Below are positions 23,431-36,159 of a stretch of 64,000 nucleotides of DNA, one piece after another (the stretch's first letter is position 1; each line of letters begins with the position of its first letter). The stretch lies in contig CM049317.1 in assembly GCA_026874595.1 (NCBI GenBank), forward strand, positions 58,384,618-58,448,617, written 5' to 3'. A program made the translations under genes and the position numbers. Source of the DNA: Sipunculus nudus (taxonomy: Eukaryota; Annelida; Sipuncula; Golfingiida; Sipunculidae). The notes beneath the pieces were generated by a model. That model was not told where the DNA came from. It saw nothing but the letters and a program-made list of their open reading frames with translations, and searched no databases.

Positions 23431-24987
23431 TGTTTTAAGTGTTATTACACCTGATTTTATGAAGCATCTTTCTGCCTGTATACCATAACCGTACGATAAT
23501 CCCTCTCACTGAAAACTACTAGAAAATAAGATTTTATATGCAATAGCGATTTTGTGCCGAGGAAATTCCTTGCTACTAAAGACGCTGTATGAGTGAAAGG
23601 GAGTAGATAAGGTCTGAATGGAAAAAGAATTGATCTTTACATGTAACTTGCGGTGGGAGATGAAAAGGAAGTGGATATTTTCTCCAACTTTACTCCAATA
23701 AAAATAACTAATAACGGCCTTAATCCTGATTTAACAAACCTATTGCCAAGTTGAATATCGAGAAATGGAATAAATAAGGACGGTGAACATAATATGGTCT
23801 ATTTTTAGGTTTTGATAAAGGCCAAATTGAAAGCTAAATAATTTGGATGACAGAGATCTGATAAATCGCAAATTTATACAATTCAAATTAAGGCCTCAAT
23901 AGTGGTATTAGATAAAAGCTTATAAAATCTATGTGTATATATATAGCGTACACATGCACAAAGGTGCATTAAACTATGCAACATAATAATGTTCATAGAA
24001 TAATGTGATTCATATTATTCTTTCAACGAAATTCGTTTTCGAAATAACTAAAATCTTTGTAATTTGGGCATCTTGAAAAGGACTCCATCATTATTTATGA
24101 ATAATGTAGCCGGCCATTTTTATAATATAAATAATCATAATACAGGTACTGATATTGAATAAAAATAATTTTCAAAGAAAACGTGTCGTATAGGCGTTCA
24201 TAATGCAAAACAGAATTAACATTTCTGTGATCTAAGGTTATAGAGTTTTCGTTATCTAATGCTCTGAATGATATGCTTAATAATTTCATACGAGCTAAAT
24301 AACTGAAGTACTAATATTAGAGTTTTTCATGTTTATTCATTAATTTAAAGTGCCGATGTAAAATTTAAAATACCTCTATGATTTTAAGAAAAATTACCAG
24401 AGTAAAATATAGAATTTTTTTTTATGATTTTAAGAAAAAAAATTATTGTATATTTTACGCTGGTTTTCAAAAATGGGATATGCTATAAAAGTTTCCATTC
24501 TGTCCCTGTTGGTTTTTACTCTGACATATCTTTGATATACCATACACCACATGCACGCATTCATCAATTAATGCAGAAGGCAAACATTATGTTAGATATC
24601 AAACATTTGTCAAATGTCCATGCCGTATTTTCGTATTTATCCTATTGACTTTATGAATAAACAGTATATCTACCAGTCTATCAATGTTTTTAATTGTATA
24701 TATTCATAGGAATCTTATTTGGAAACTATTGAAAACAAAGCTAATTAAATTCATCTTTTTTTATTATATTTTTTTCTAATAATTACTTGTATTTGATCTT
24801 GAAATATATATTATAACATATGTTCAAATAAATTCTCCCCCGAAATATTTATATCTTGATAATATTAATTTATCTGATTCTGCTATTGATAAAGTATTTT
24901 GCTTTTAAACGCCGTATATATAAACCTATAAGCTAATATACATGCAGCTGCATGCATTCAAAATATTCAACTTACTTACCATTATAT

Positions 24988-24995
<8 letters not shown>

Positions 24996-25037
<42 letters not shown>
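24996..25037. repeat. (TA)n microsatellite
   Basis: About 42 bp of TA repeats preceded by TGTATGTGTG. Confidence 0.93.
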
Positions 25038-25039
<2 letters not shown>

Positions 25040-25449
25040 TTTTACACCTCTAAGTAATCATGTATGAGTGTACCTACATATAATATATTTATAATATATA
25101 CAACACGGAATATCGAAATATGTATACTGTTGTTGCTAGGTTAAAAAAATGGCCACGTCTGCTTCCACAATTCATTTTAATAGCTAATTGCTTGTCCATT
25201 CAAATCCACTAATGTTTTATTTTAAAGTGAATTTTATTGATTAGGATTCTAATAGTGCATATAGTAGCTGTACACCTATTAATGTATGATTAAGTTTATT
25301 GAGAAATTAGAACTTTAATTCACATAAAATTATCATACTTTTATCCATTTACAGAAATTGTGGACGTAGAGCGGTCTTTATATAGTATATATTTATTTCC
25401 AAAGTATGTCATTCATGGGTATGCTTTCAGATAAAGTGCATATATTTAT

Positions 25450-25455
<6 letters not shown>

Positions 25456-25489
<34 letters not shown>
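25456..25489. repeat. (TA)n microsatellite
   Basis: About 34 bp of TA repeats. Confidence 0.93.
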
Positions 25490-25491
<2 letters not shown>

Positions 25492-27599
25492 TTTATTAAT
25501 TATATTTATAATGTATGAAAATAGCAACATTTTATGTAAAGTGAATTACTCTTATACACGGGGGTAAATTGTCCATTTAAGCTGACGAATATTTTAAAAT
25601 GTTCACCTTTTTAGTTGCACATTAAATTTCGAAAACACATTCGATCATTTTATATGTAATTAAGCATTTATTACGGTATTCTTTCATTTGACAGAAGTAC
25701 TGTTAATATATTATTAATATTGTTACTTTTGTATAGGGTTCCGATTGATATATTAGACTTAGTTAACATGTCTGAAACACACGCAATTAAAAAAATAATA
25801 ATATTTACATTTTGCAATGGTTTTGTGAGGTCTGTGGGTCATTTGCATGAGAATTGTCAGTGTATTCGACTCACTTTATATAATGATGAGCGCCTTAAGA
25901 ATTAGGAGAATAATTTGTAAATATAATAATAAATGAGAGTGACTTAATCTTCCATGTTTAATTCAAGAAAATTATCCACAGGGCAGGGTATATTAAAAGA
26001 AATTTAAGCTGTTTCCAGTATTGGCATCTATATTCACGGTTGCCATGCATGCTCATGAAGGACCATTACCATGCATGTTCTGGAAGGACACACATATATT
26101 ATTTTCATTTTCAATTGTTTAATCATGTTTACATATATGCATGAAACAGACGAGGAAAGAGTAACTTATGAGCTATGCTCGTGCATGCTCAATCCCAAAC
26201 AACGTGTACCAAGATGAATGTCATATCAGTCAGATGTCAATAAAAATTTTCACAACAAAATATATAACTTAATATTTGCAAACTCATTGCAGAGCCAATT
26301 GTATATATGCATGGGGTATAGCCTTGCTGTTTATGATCGATAAAATCATGGAGATACAATTTTATCGCCATGCTTCAATTATTTATACTGCATGCATGGA
26401 CATGCATGAAAGGGGTCATTCAGCAAATGAATGAAACAAACCTTTAAATTGTAGAACTGCAGAAATCTAGAACTTCAAATGTTAATTCAATGCCATTAAA
26501 AACTGTACAAATAGGGATAAACTGCACGTAAAAATATACACTGCGATGCGTTTGGAGCTTATACCGCCAATATATACATATCGTGCTTGCCTACCGATAC
26601 CTATATAGCTCTAAATACTTAATTGGCAAGAAAAATGAAGTCATGTAACACGGAAATTTAAATTATTATTAACTTTGGAAAGTCTAATGGAAAAACGTGT
26701 CGGGAAAGAATATTAAAAGTAACTGGGGACTTGTCATACATGCTGCAGTATTTCCGAGTTACATAATACAAAATATTAAAATAATCTAAATATCAGATGC
26801 AGCTTCTGATATAATCGATGGACAAATGTGATATTGTTCTATATATATTTTTTTTTCAAATTGTGCCGTCAAACAGACTAAGGAGACATACATGACTGGA
26901 TTAAAAATATTATTTAGCTTCTGCGTGGCCTATGTTATATACCGCCATGTTCTATTCAAGGAAATTATATTGAGGTAAACCTCTTGTTTTATTTGAGTCC
27001 AAAAGAATGTATTGTAGATAAGCGACATGTTACATTATGTACATTTTATATAATATAATGAAATAAAATTTAACATAACATAATAAAAAGAAAATACAAT
27101 ATAATATAATATATTGTATTATATTATATTATGATAGGCTATGTTATGTAAATAAATGTAATACAACATTATATATTACGTTGAAATTGACGATATATTT
27201 ATATGTGATATGGTATAATATCATGTGACGGAATATATCATAATGAAATATAATATTATTGAAATATAACAGAAAAAAAGCAAAAATATATCGAAATAGA
27301 TTGTGTGTGGTATGATTTGTCATGAAATCCAAAGATCCTTTAATGTTAATCATTTGCCATAAATCAAGTAGATTAGCAGCTGTGCAGTTAAAATTCACGA
27401 AAATATGTGGCATATTTCTCTGTGAAGTAGACAGTTGAAAGGTTAAACGTACGGCACAGTCTTTTATTACTAACCCTGAAGCGTGCACAGATGACAGACT
27501 GATATGACTAATTACAAAGTCGCCATCCGTCACGTGACTTGTCGCCCTGGCTGCACTGGACACCCCGTGTAAAGATTTAAAACCTCCCCGATTACAGTC

Positions 27600-27672
27600 T
27601 ACCCCCGGTAATCTGAAATGGATTTCAAATTACCACCGGGGGTAGCCTGGTATTGATTTCAGGTTACCCTAG
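27600..27672. repeat. Foldback sequence of the TAATCTGAAATC family
   Basis: TACCCCCGGTAATCTGAAAT (from 27600) is nearly mirrored by ATTTCAAATTACCACCGGGGGTA (about 27622-27644), forming an imperfect ~20-bp stem around a single G. A further GATTTCAGGTTACCC follows. The same motif occurs at 16670-16700, 28845-28860, 36085-36160 and 63523-63530. This is a dispersed palindromic repeat of unknown class. Confidence 0.6.
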
Positions 27673-27860
27673 TACCTCGTTGATTATATTATAATAATAA
27701 ATTCTTGTACTTTTTTTCTTGACTTTTTTATAGAAAAAAAACCACATTCAAGCCTTTTAAAACAGATTTTAAACAAGGATCAATATATGAAACATATAAA
27801 GTCAAATGTAAATTATATGATTAGTTATATTGATACTGATTATTGAACATAAAACATATA

Positions 27861-28670
27861 CAGTTATCTCCCGCATGACGACCACGCCGTTAACACGATC
27901 ACCCCGCTAACACGGCCAGTTTATAGGTCCAAGAATTGTCTAATATAAATTATCATATAAGAAAAGGTGGTAAAAAGACTACCCCGCTATCACGACCAAG
28001 AACCACCTTTTTTGGTCAAGTTGTTTAAATGAACCCCCGAATCACGACCACTGGCCCGTGGCGGCCGCGGCCCATTGAGCAGGTGACACGCTTATGGCCC
28101 ATCTTGGACTTAGATAAAAGCCCGCGATTATCGAGGCATGTGGGAAAGCCCACTTGCATCTGCCCAGCCATAGTAAGGCTTGTTTATAATGCCGCCCAAC
28201 CTGTTAGCCAAACTATATGTATCAATAGATATTGGACTCCATGGTCCGTTACATTGTTTGTAAGCATTTAACATGCTTATCAAAAAGGAGTTTGGAAAAA
28301 CCTGACACCACACGCATACATTCAGGTGAGTAAAGTAAAACTGTGAAAAAATCACATTTCAATGATCAAGCAGGAACCATTAACCCTTAGAATTTTATGT
28401 GTTAATTCTATTCTTACTTCGTGTTCGACATTAGACCATCTATATGAATAAAACTTTTGAATCATATTCATGTTTGTTCTTTATTTTTCTCTATATTCTA
28501 AATTTTAAATCAAACAGGGACAACAACTTAATATTCACATAAAATACCCATATTATCGCCTGCGTTTATATTGGCAGACTAATGTACAAGTATCCCGCTA
28601 ACACGACCACCCCGCTAATACGACCACTTTGCCTGGTCCCGCAGGTGGTCGCGTTAGTGGGGTTTTACTG
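27861..28670. mobile_element. pogo/Tigger-like nonautonomous DNA transposon (810 bp)
   Basis: The element is bounded by TA on both sides (27859-27860; 28671-28672). The left end CAGTTATCTCCCGCATGACG (then ACCAC) and the inverse of the right end CAGTAAAACCCCACTAACGC (then GACCAC) are imperfect terminal inverted repeats. ACGACCACCCCGCTAA-type steps recur just inside each end and in the interior (about 27979-28000, 28030). The internal frames (28029-28271, 80 codons; minus 28128-28355) show no DDE or helix-turn-helix signature that I recognise, so transposase is absent or destroyed. It is related to the smaller element at 16992-17168. Confidence 0.6.
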
Positions 28671-28756
28671 TACAAGATATACTAAGATTAAGAAACTCAG
28701 GAGAAACAAGTAAAAAAAATATATGTAAATAAACATGTAAAGAAGCGGTTTTTGTT

Positions 28757-28833
28757 GGGGGGGGGGGGGGTTGGAGAGCTTCGAATCGACTTCGGATTAT
28801 AACTGCCCCCCCCCCCAACACCCCCCCCCCCCC
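28757..28833. repeat. G14 and C11/C13 tracts in inverted arrangement
   Basis: TTGGGG... (G14, 28757-28770) is followed 35 bp later by C11 (28806-28816) ending in CCAACA, then C13 (28821-28833). The G and C tracts with their TTG/CAA borders form a long inverted repeat that could fold into a GC hairpin or G4/i-motif structures. CATTATCTGAACCGGGGGTAAT follows, a piece of the foldback family. Confidence 0.85.
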
Positions 28834-29797
28834 ATTATCTGAACCGGGGGTAATGTGAAATTGCTACACCGCGGTTAGACAGTTTGACCTCATCGGTTCG
28901 TTGTTGTACAGATGTTAATTTTCTGTGACATTAAATTATTGTTTCCTTATAATTTAAGTTGAATATATATATATATATATGATTATAATGTTTATTGAGT
29001 GACTAATGATTGAAAAACCGGAAAAGACTCCCCGCATGTGCATACATGAGTATAAGTAACACACTTGCACATACATTTGAAATAACACTTGCTATATACT
29101 GATATATACATTTCTATATTGTTGTCATTGAGGCAGCTTCATGTATATACATAAATATACATGTTTATAGGAAAAGGGGAAAGAAGATATTCTAATATAT
29201 AGGGAAAAGATAATGAATTAATTAAGTGCATGGTCGATGTATTGCATTGTTATAGAAGCGGTAAAAATAAGGACCCATAAAGACCTTTACCAGACCAGGT
29301 GTACCAAGTATAAGGTGGAATCTATATCACAGAGGCTACTTTTCGAGCTGAAATAAAATGGCCCAATGTCCATTTGGAAAATGATATATATAAATATAAC
29401 TTGGTGATATACAGTTATATGTCTTTGGGACTGATTGTGTAACGCCCCCTTTGACATGTATACGATATATATTTATATTTTGTCATATATCGCATATACA
29501 TATATATATGTATATATCAACACGTGACTGATCTTCAAATTCTAATCACTATCTTCCGCTCATATATAATTAAGTGTGTTTCGATTTCACCGAAACAAAG
29601 GGCACAACAATGCTTCAACATGTAAGGAAATGTCATGTCAATACATTAAACATTTGCAAACTATATTGAACATTATTTATATATTCGGCAGGCAGCCACA
29701 AGTCCTTTCATTTATTTTGCAGAACTTAAGTAATTAGTGTATATTCTACATATGCAATATGTCCCGGTGCACAGTTCCACTTAATTTTATGTATGTA

Positions 29798-29800
<3 letters not shown>

Positions 29801-29852
<52 letters not shown>
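29801..29852. repeat. (TA)n microsatellite
   Basis: About 52 bp of TA repeats ending in ATTACGTGTGG. Confidence 0.95.
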
Positions 29853-29854
<2 letters not shown>

Positions 29855-30002
29855 CGTGTGGCACCTGTCGAATAAATACTTGGAGTACAGAGACGCCGGT
29901 AACACCTACCAGAACGGGTCATGATCCCTTTATATGACCTAATGACAGTAACGGCCCGTTACATATTTATAACCTGCCTAGGCGCCCCTTGCATACATAC
30001 AT

Positions 30003-30006
<4 letters not shown>

Positions 30007-30053
<47 letters not shown>
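30007..30053. repeat. (TA)n microsatellite
   Basis: About 46 bp of TA repeats preceded by CATACATACATACACA. Confidence 0.95.
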
Positions 30054-30057
<4 letters not shown>

Positions 30058-30963
30058 TAGTCTACACACGGTTGATGCATTGGCCGCCATCACCCAAAGT
30101 GACTTTAATGATGAGTTATCTTGCTCGAAAAGTCCACCAGAGCCTCTTAAATCATCTACACAACACAGAATAAAGACAGCTCTTACCTTGCTTGTCCACA
30201 CTGGAATTTATATCATGGAAAGTCTTCCCGGGCGCTTGATAAGAATTATATTCATGGGTCGCAGGGCGAGCAGTACATAAGTTACACGGCACAAATGAAG
30301 AAGACTCGAACATGCGATAGCTATGTTCCCTGGACCGTAACCATACTGAAACGCTTCAGGGAATATAATGTAGGCCGCTAGAGACATATTATTGTCGTAT
30401 CTTTTATGCCGCATCTTCTGCGGCGATGATCAAAGAGTTTTGCCGACTTTGTGATGTGCTCCCTTTATCTTTGCGGTTTCTGCTGGTCCCGGTAGGCTCG
30501 AACCGCATCAGTAGATTTATATGATATGCTTACGATAGGAGATTTTTTTAAAATTACTGTAGCATTGTCTAGTCGACAAAAACGTTAATAAATAAAATTT
30601 AAAATTAAGAAAGAAAATAATAAAATCAAACAGCAGATGAATTGATAAATTTATCATTATTTTTTTTACAAATGAGCACATGCTCCTTTTCATAAGTAAC
30701 ATATTTTTTTTAATTGTCTCATATTCAGAATATAGAGGAACCACACCAGATCTCTTTCCATGTCCATCTCACGTCTATAAATGTGATAACGACCCCTATG
30801 ACCAATTTAACCGCTGTCCTTTCTTTGTTGAGATTATATGGCAGATATATGTCTTATACATCATTCAAAAGCCGTCAATGGACCGTTCATAAGAGCCGTT
30901 TGTACCGGTACATCTGTGGCTAGAACGAGCGACTGCGGCTGTAGATATCTCCTTCAACCTTTG

Positions 30964-31467
30964 TCAGGTTAATACCAAGGGTAATAAAAGAGTAATAGCT
31001 CGCGAATGTATCTTAATGATAAATTTTACATCTTTCTGGCGGGGCAGCCGTATGGCCATGAAGCGACCCTGTCTGTCATGGACTGGGATTTGGTCAGCAC
31101 GCCGAATGGTCACACCTCGCGACGGCAAAGAATAAAAATCCCCCCTGAAAGGCCAAACTTGTTCCACCGGAAGTCGAACCCTTGCGCATGCGCAGAGAAA
31201 GGTAGCAAATTTTGAAGTAGCACTCCTGCATGTGGATTTCTGTAATCGGTGTTTCTTCACAAAACGTTTTGAACTATAAATAAGATTAAAGAATATAGAC
31301 AGTCGGTATATTTGTTTCATGTTTGTTAGATCATTCAGAACTTCAAACGTACACAAAGGATAAGCGTGTAGACAATAAATCATGGGAATTTCTTTGATAT
31401 CTTCTGAACATAAGACAAATGACATCCGAAACATGCAAGAGTAAACTTTAAGGAACTCAAGTGACAA
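30964..31467 (-). CDS. 167-codon open frame, unrecognised and doubtful
   Basis: Second-longest open frame. The translation is rich in hydrophobic residues and Cys at the N-terminal side and basic toward the C-terminus, with no motif I can name. It crosses from AT-rich DNA into a GC-richer stretch (31020-31200). No splice or regulatory support. Probably chance. Confidence 0.08.
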   Translation of the reverse strand: MSLEFLKVYSCMFRMSFVLCSEDIKEIPMIYCLHAYPLCTFEVLNDLTNMKQIYRLSIFFNLIYSSKRFVKKHRLQKSTCRSATSKFATFLCACARVRLPVEQVWPFRGDFYSLPSRGVTIRRADQIPVHDRQGRFMAIRLPRQKDVKFIIKIHSRAITLLLPLVLT

Positions 31468-31764
31468 ATTTACTGGAACTTTTTCAAGTCTGACGAAAAA
31501 TTTAACACTAAGACAATATCAAACCAGCAAGTCATGACAAAACAGCGAGATTCCAAATGATACATCGTTAAAAATATACGTGTAATAATGATAGCAACAT
31601 TTCAAAATATTTAGTATACAAGCATGACATATCATAAATGTTATAGTTTATGAGTTCATAATTATTAATGTGTTGATCTCCGTCTTTAGCCTTGTTAAAG
31701 ATTACTTTGTATAATTGATATTCAATTTTAGCTCCCCAAAGGACACATGAAAATATATTTTAAT

Positions 31765-31766
<2 letters not shown>

Positions 31767-31801
<35 letters not shown>
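31767..31801. repeat. (CA)n(TA)n compound microsatellite
   Basis: ACACACACACACACA passes directly into TATATATATA. Confidence 0.9.
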
Positions 31802-33815
31802 CTTTATATGTGTAGGTGTAGTTATGTGTATAGGTGTGTGTATGTGAAGCCTCGCTCTCAACCCGCTGCGGTCATCGAACACCGTAGAGTACCGTATACG
31901 GTTTTTGTAACCGCAGGAATACTAAGAGATAGAGAAAAAGTGAGAGAGAGAGGTTTTCTCATAAAGCATAAATGAATTGGGTCATAAGGCAAAAGAACAC
32001 CAATTATTTGATATCATATCATATTTATTTACGGGTATGTTAAGTAACCTGTTCGGATAGAACACCAACTGATATATTCATGACCGTATCCTCTATATAC
32101 AATATTTATAGAGATCGGAAACACATGACATATTTTTTTTCTCTTACACTTCATTGCAATAAATATATTTATATCGGTTGTAGTAATGTATTTCGTGATA
32201 CTAAAATACATGTAAAAGCATATATCATCAATCAAAACCTAAACCAAAATAATTGATATTACATGTAATATGATATTGGGAATTTTGTATTTATCGAAGA
32301 GGGTCATGATCTCTTGACATATTGTGTGATAAACATAGTCCGTCAGCCCAGGAGGAATCGGATGAAATTCTAGTATATGTTCATGTGCAATCTGAAAGGA
32401 TCATATCTATATATAAGGAAAGATAGGAAGAATTCGAATGATTGCATAAATTTAACTAATAGTAGTTTGGTATACAACGAAATATAAACACTGTATAACG
32501 TTATATGAAAAAGAAAATATAAGAAAGGGCGGTGTGCCGATGGGGCAGGAGGGGTTCGGGGGCGCTTAATAACATAAAACAGTTCCGAAACTATCAATAA
32601 GCTTTTATACCCTTACATACCCAAATTGCATAAGTGTTCTACCCTCACCGTTGCTGCACCCTTAATCTACAATTCTCTTCAACACCCCCCCCCCCCCCCT
32701 TCCGTCTGACTGATGTGATTTTGTCCAAGGTAAAGCAACGAAAAGATTATGGAAATGTTTCCTTGAAATTATTTGGTTATTGATTCAGAAGAATCAGTTA
32801 TATTGGAAGGATGGGCCTTTTTCCGGTGTGGGGGGGGGGGAAGGGAGAAGACCTGTCCCGTTTGTCACATGCACTAATTTTTTTTTTTTGGGGGGGGGGG
32901 GGGAGGGGGGGAGGTGATTAAGCATATGCTTTTTAAATTTAGAAACAATTCTTTAAATCAGTTTCTTGTTGCGAGATATTTTCCTCAATAAGTTAAGTAT
33001 CTTAAAATGATAAGAAAACAAAATTGATATTACATTTGTTAATTGACCTATTGAAATTTCATAAGTGTTTGTCCGTTTGTGAATGTTAAAATCGATAAGA
33101 ATATTTTGATTATTACAGGCTGTAAAGTGAGAAAAAGAAGTCATTCTATATGACGAAAATATATGATGCAGAACATGTGGAGAAAGTGAAGAAATTTATG
33201 CCCAAGGGAGAGGAATTTATCCTGTTCGTTTTAAGTCTTCGGGGAAATTTGGAGATTTTGACCGGGTGTTCCTTTAATGGAGAGGAAGGGGGCTTCTGTC
33301 GGTACTACCATGTATTGCTCCTTCATTTTTTTCTCAATAAACACGGACCATGAATGGAAAAAGAAAAATATAAAATGCTGAACGTCTCTTGTGGATCTGA
33401 ATAAGTCTATGTTTAATGTGTTAACAACATGAAGTCATGACAGTCTTCTTAATCATACGCCTTAGACAGACTTATGCGTGACATGCAAAACAGCTCTTTA
33501 GATGAATAAACATAAAACGCCCTTTTATATGCTACTCTGATATTGAAAGTGGTCTGATTCTTCCACCAGATGTCGCTGTGTGCACACACCCTTTGATCGC
33601 CTCCCCACCAGAATGCTGACAGGTGACATGTTAATATTAATCAAATAGAAGACAAAGACGACCAAAGAATAGTTTAATACGCTACTTTTCTTTAAACTAC
33701 CGATGATTAAAAGACTTTGCTTTATAACATGCAGAGTATCAGATGGTGTACACCTGTTTCATGCATAATAGATTACCTTTCTGGCCTTTAAAATTCTTTT
33801 TTTTTCAAATTTGGG

Positions 33816-34021
33816 GGGACTGGAACCCCTTAAAGATAAAGAAATGAAATCAAGGTTAAAGCTCAGATATTTGTTCCAATATCTTTACAACACACGATGA
33901 CTTATGTATTGTATAACATGTATACCATGAAATCCAGAAAGCATAAACACTAACATGCCATTCTTAACGCCATGCGACAAACAATGGCATAAACAAGCCA
34001 TGGACCTATCACATTAAAAAA
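33816..34021 (+). mobile_element. Degraded copy of the tRNA-Arg SINE (family B copy 1)
   Basis: Aligns by eye with the intact SINE at 40026-40319 over its 3' two-thirds. Shared steps in order are CTGG..AACCCC, GCTCAGA/CCTCAGA, TCCAATATCTT/TCTAATGTCTT, GAAATCCAGAA, AACAT, and GCCATGGACCTATC..ATTAAAAAA. The tRNA-like head is largely lost, with only the end of the B-box region remaining. The shared 3' end and A-rich tail identify the same retroposon family. Confidence 0.6.
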
Positions 34022-34599
34022 GAGAGGACTACCTTCTTTCTATTTTAATCCAACGAAACTGTCCGATTTGCACGTCTGCCTGCTTGCTCGTTTGTTTGTC
34101 CAGCACTGTCTCCAATGTTCTCAATATATTAAACTGCAAATTTTGAGAGGATCGGCCATTGAGATAATTGCTTAATTATTAAGGTATATCTGAACTTTCA
34201 CAGGATTTTCTCGGAGTAAACCATGTGAAAGATACGAGATTTAGATAATATCTTAAATGACTCATACATTTCACCAAAACGCAGACACAAAGATTCAAAC
34301 TAATTTAGGAAATCAAGAAGTAAGAAATTAATGAATTTTAATTAATTAAAAAAAAGGAAACTAGAATAGTGACAGGTCAGGAAGGGTCCCACAAAAGGCC
34401 CATAGATTTCCAGTGCGGAAAAATATAATAAAGGACTGAGGGGGCTGACCCAAAACAGTATTTAAATATCCGAACCAAGATTTTAGGTCTGAATCAGGGA
34501 GTCGTGTATAAAGGTGTAAGAGTGAAGCATCCCAAGCAGCAGAGGCATGAATTCATCTGATGTATTAAACTGTATGCCTGTTTAAGCATATCGTTCTAT
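34022..34599. other. Unique DNA, no gene seen
   Basis: No frame of interest and no recognisable element before the tandem array begins. Confidence 0.5.
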
Positions 34600-36066
34600 A
34601 GGATGGTCCTGTGGCCCTGACTTTTGAACTTGTGATGTTGAAATCAATATGGTTCTCCCCCTTTGTTAGGCAATCCAAACGTGAAAGATTTTAGATGAAA
34701 CCTATACAATGCCTTCACGGTCTTTTTAAAGATGCGGGTCCTGTGACCTTCACCTGTGACCCCGAAATCAAAAGAGTTTTTACATTAGTTAATGGAAATT
34801 AATAAAGCAAGTTTGAAAGCCATGTCAATTAAAACTGGAGTTGTCATCTGACCTTTAAGCTTGTGACCCCAAACTCAATAGGGATCTCCCCTATTGGCAG
34901 GTGAGCTATAAGTGCAAGATTTAAGGCGTGAGATGAAAAAATGTGGCTTAAAATGCATCCACAAACCTGTAAAAGATGTGGGCCCTGTGACCTTGACCTT
35001 TCTGACCTCATGACTCCAAAGTCAATAAGGTTCTCGCTTTGGTGGTTTGCCTTATGTAAGTCAAGTATGAAATCCATATGTCAAATCAAACTGGAGTTAA
35101 AATCCGGAAACAAATGTTTGGACAGATGGCTCCAGTGATCTTGACCTTTGATTTTGTGACCCCAAAATCGAAAGGGATCTCTCCCCATTTCCAGGTGAGC
35201 TATGTGTGCAAGACATTGGTTTGGGATGAAAAGTTTGGCTTGAAATGCATCCACATTCTTTTTAAAGATGTGGGTCCTGTGGAATTGACCTTTGACCTTA
35301 TGACCTCAGAATTGAAAGGAATTTCGCTTAAGTGTTTGGCCATATATGACTTAAGTTTGAAATTCATACGTCAAGCCAAACTGGAGTTATCATCCAGAAA
35401 CGAATTTGTAAACAGATGGCTTATGTAACCTTGACTTAGACTTTTTGACCCAAAAAGTCGATAGGAATCTTACCCTAGTAATAGAGGAGCTTTATGTACA
35501 AGATGAAAGGTCTGGGATAAAAAGTTTGGCTTAAAATACATCCACAAACTTTTAAAGATGTGGGTCTGATGACCCTGACCTTTGACATCATGACCTCAAA
35601 ATCAATTAGGTTCCTGCTTTAGTGGTCGGCCATATATAAGTCAAGTTTGAAATTCATGTATGTTTATCCAAATAGGAGCTATGATCTAGAAATGAATTTG
35701 TGGACAGATGGCTGCTGTGACCTTGACCTAAGACTTTGTGACGCAAAATCAATAGAGATCTCCCCCTACTGGCAGGTGAGGTATATGTGCAATATGGAAG
35801 GTCTGGGATGAAAAGTTTTGCTTAAAATGCAACCACTAACTTTTTGAAGATGTGGGTCCTGTGACCTTGACCTCATAAACCCAAAATCAATAGGGTCCTT
35901 GCTTTAGTGGTGGGCCATATATAGATCAAGTTTGAAAATATATGTTAATCCAAACAGAAGTTATCATCCGGAAACGAATTTGTGAACGGACGGACGGCTC
36001 GACAGACGGAGAGACGGACGGACAGGGTGGTTACTTTAGGGGACCTGCTTATTCAAGCGGGGGCCT
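34600..36066 (+). repeat. Tandem repeat array, ~145-bp monomer in ~290-bp dimers
   Basis: The motif GTGACCTTGACCTTTGAC or a close variant recurs near 34740, 34850, 34985, 35135, 35275, 35425, 35570, 35720 and 35862, about every 145 bp. Alternate monomers differ. One type has GATGTGGGTCCTGTGACC and TGACCTCAAAATCAATAGG. The other has TGTGACCCCAAAATCGATAG and GGCAGGTGAGCTATATGTG. Linkers carry TTATCATCCGGAAACGAATT. The array ends at about 35985-36066 in GGACGG/CAGACGG/GACGGACGGAC followed by CTGCTTATTCAAGCGGGGGC. This unit style and GGACGGAC tail resemble repeats I recall from bivalve genomes. Open frames inside (for example 35078-35428) are repeat artefacts. Confidence 0.75.
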
Positions 36067-36101
36067 AAGAACTGTTTTGAAGGCGTAGTCTGAAATCGCA
36101 A

Positions 36102-36132
36102 GGGTAATTCTGAAATCGATTTCAGATTACCC
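36102..36132. repeat. 31-bp palindrome of the TAATCTGAAATC family
   Basis: GGGTAATTCTGAAAT, a CG centre and ATTTCAGATTACCC form an almost perfect palindrome (one extra base in the left arm). Partial copies flank it (GTAGTCTGAAATCGC at about 36085; GATAATCTGTAATCGCG at about 36150). Same family as 27600-27672. Confidence 0.75.
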
Positions 36133-36159
36133 AGGTAAACTTAGAAGGGGATAATCTGT

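Larger units (their letters stand above)
23431..27584. other. AT-rich DNA, no gene seen
   Basis: Very AT-rich, with only short unrecognised frames. It contains a 46-bp-period duplication of TATGATTTTAAGAAAAA (about 24377 and 24423), TA arrays (listed separately) and several CATGCATG palindromes at 26040-26410. The ATAATATAAT-rich stretch 27048-27135 is partly palindromic. Confidence 0.55.
28866..33815. other. AT-rich DNA, no gene seen
   Basis: Contains TA arrays (listed separately). Frames at 29921-30280 (119 codons) and on the minus strand at 30964-31467 (167 codons) run through TA repeats or GC-richer stretches and match nothing I recognise. C15 (32685-32699) and G runs at 32830-32840, 32890-32903 and 32905-32911 cluster within 230 bp. 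The short AG-rich stretch at 31925-31953 is low complexity. Confidence 0.5.

Noticed and set aside
28029-28355. Transposase remnant inside the pogo-like element
   Set aside because: Neither strand's frame shows DDE residues or a DNA-binding motif I can identify; the element appears nonautonomous.
35078-35428. 116-codon frame and the 65-77-codon frames around it as genes
   Set aside because: They lie entirely in the ~145-bp tandem array and resemble one another only because the DNA repeats.
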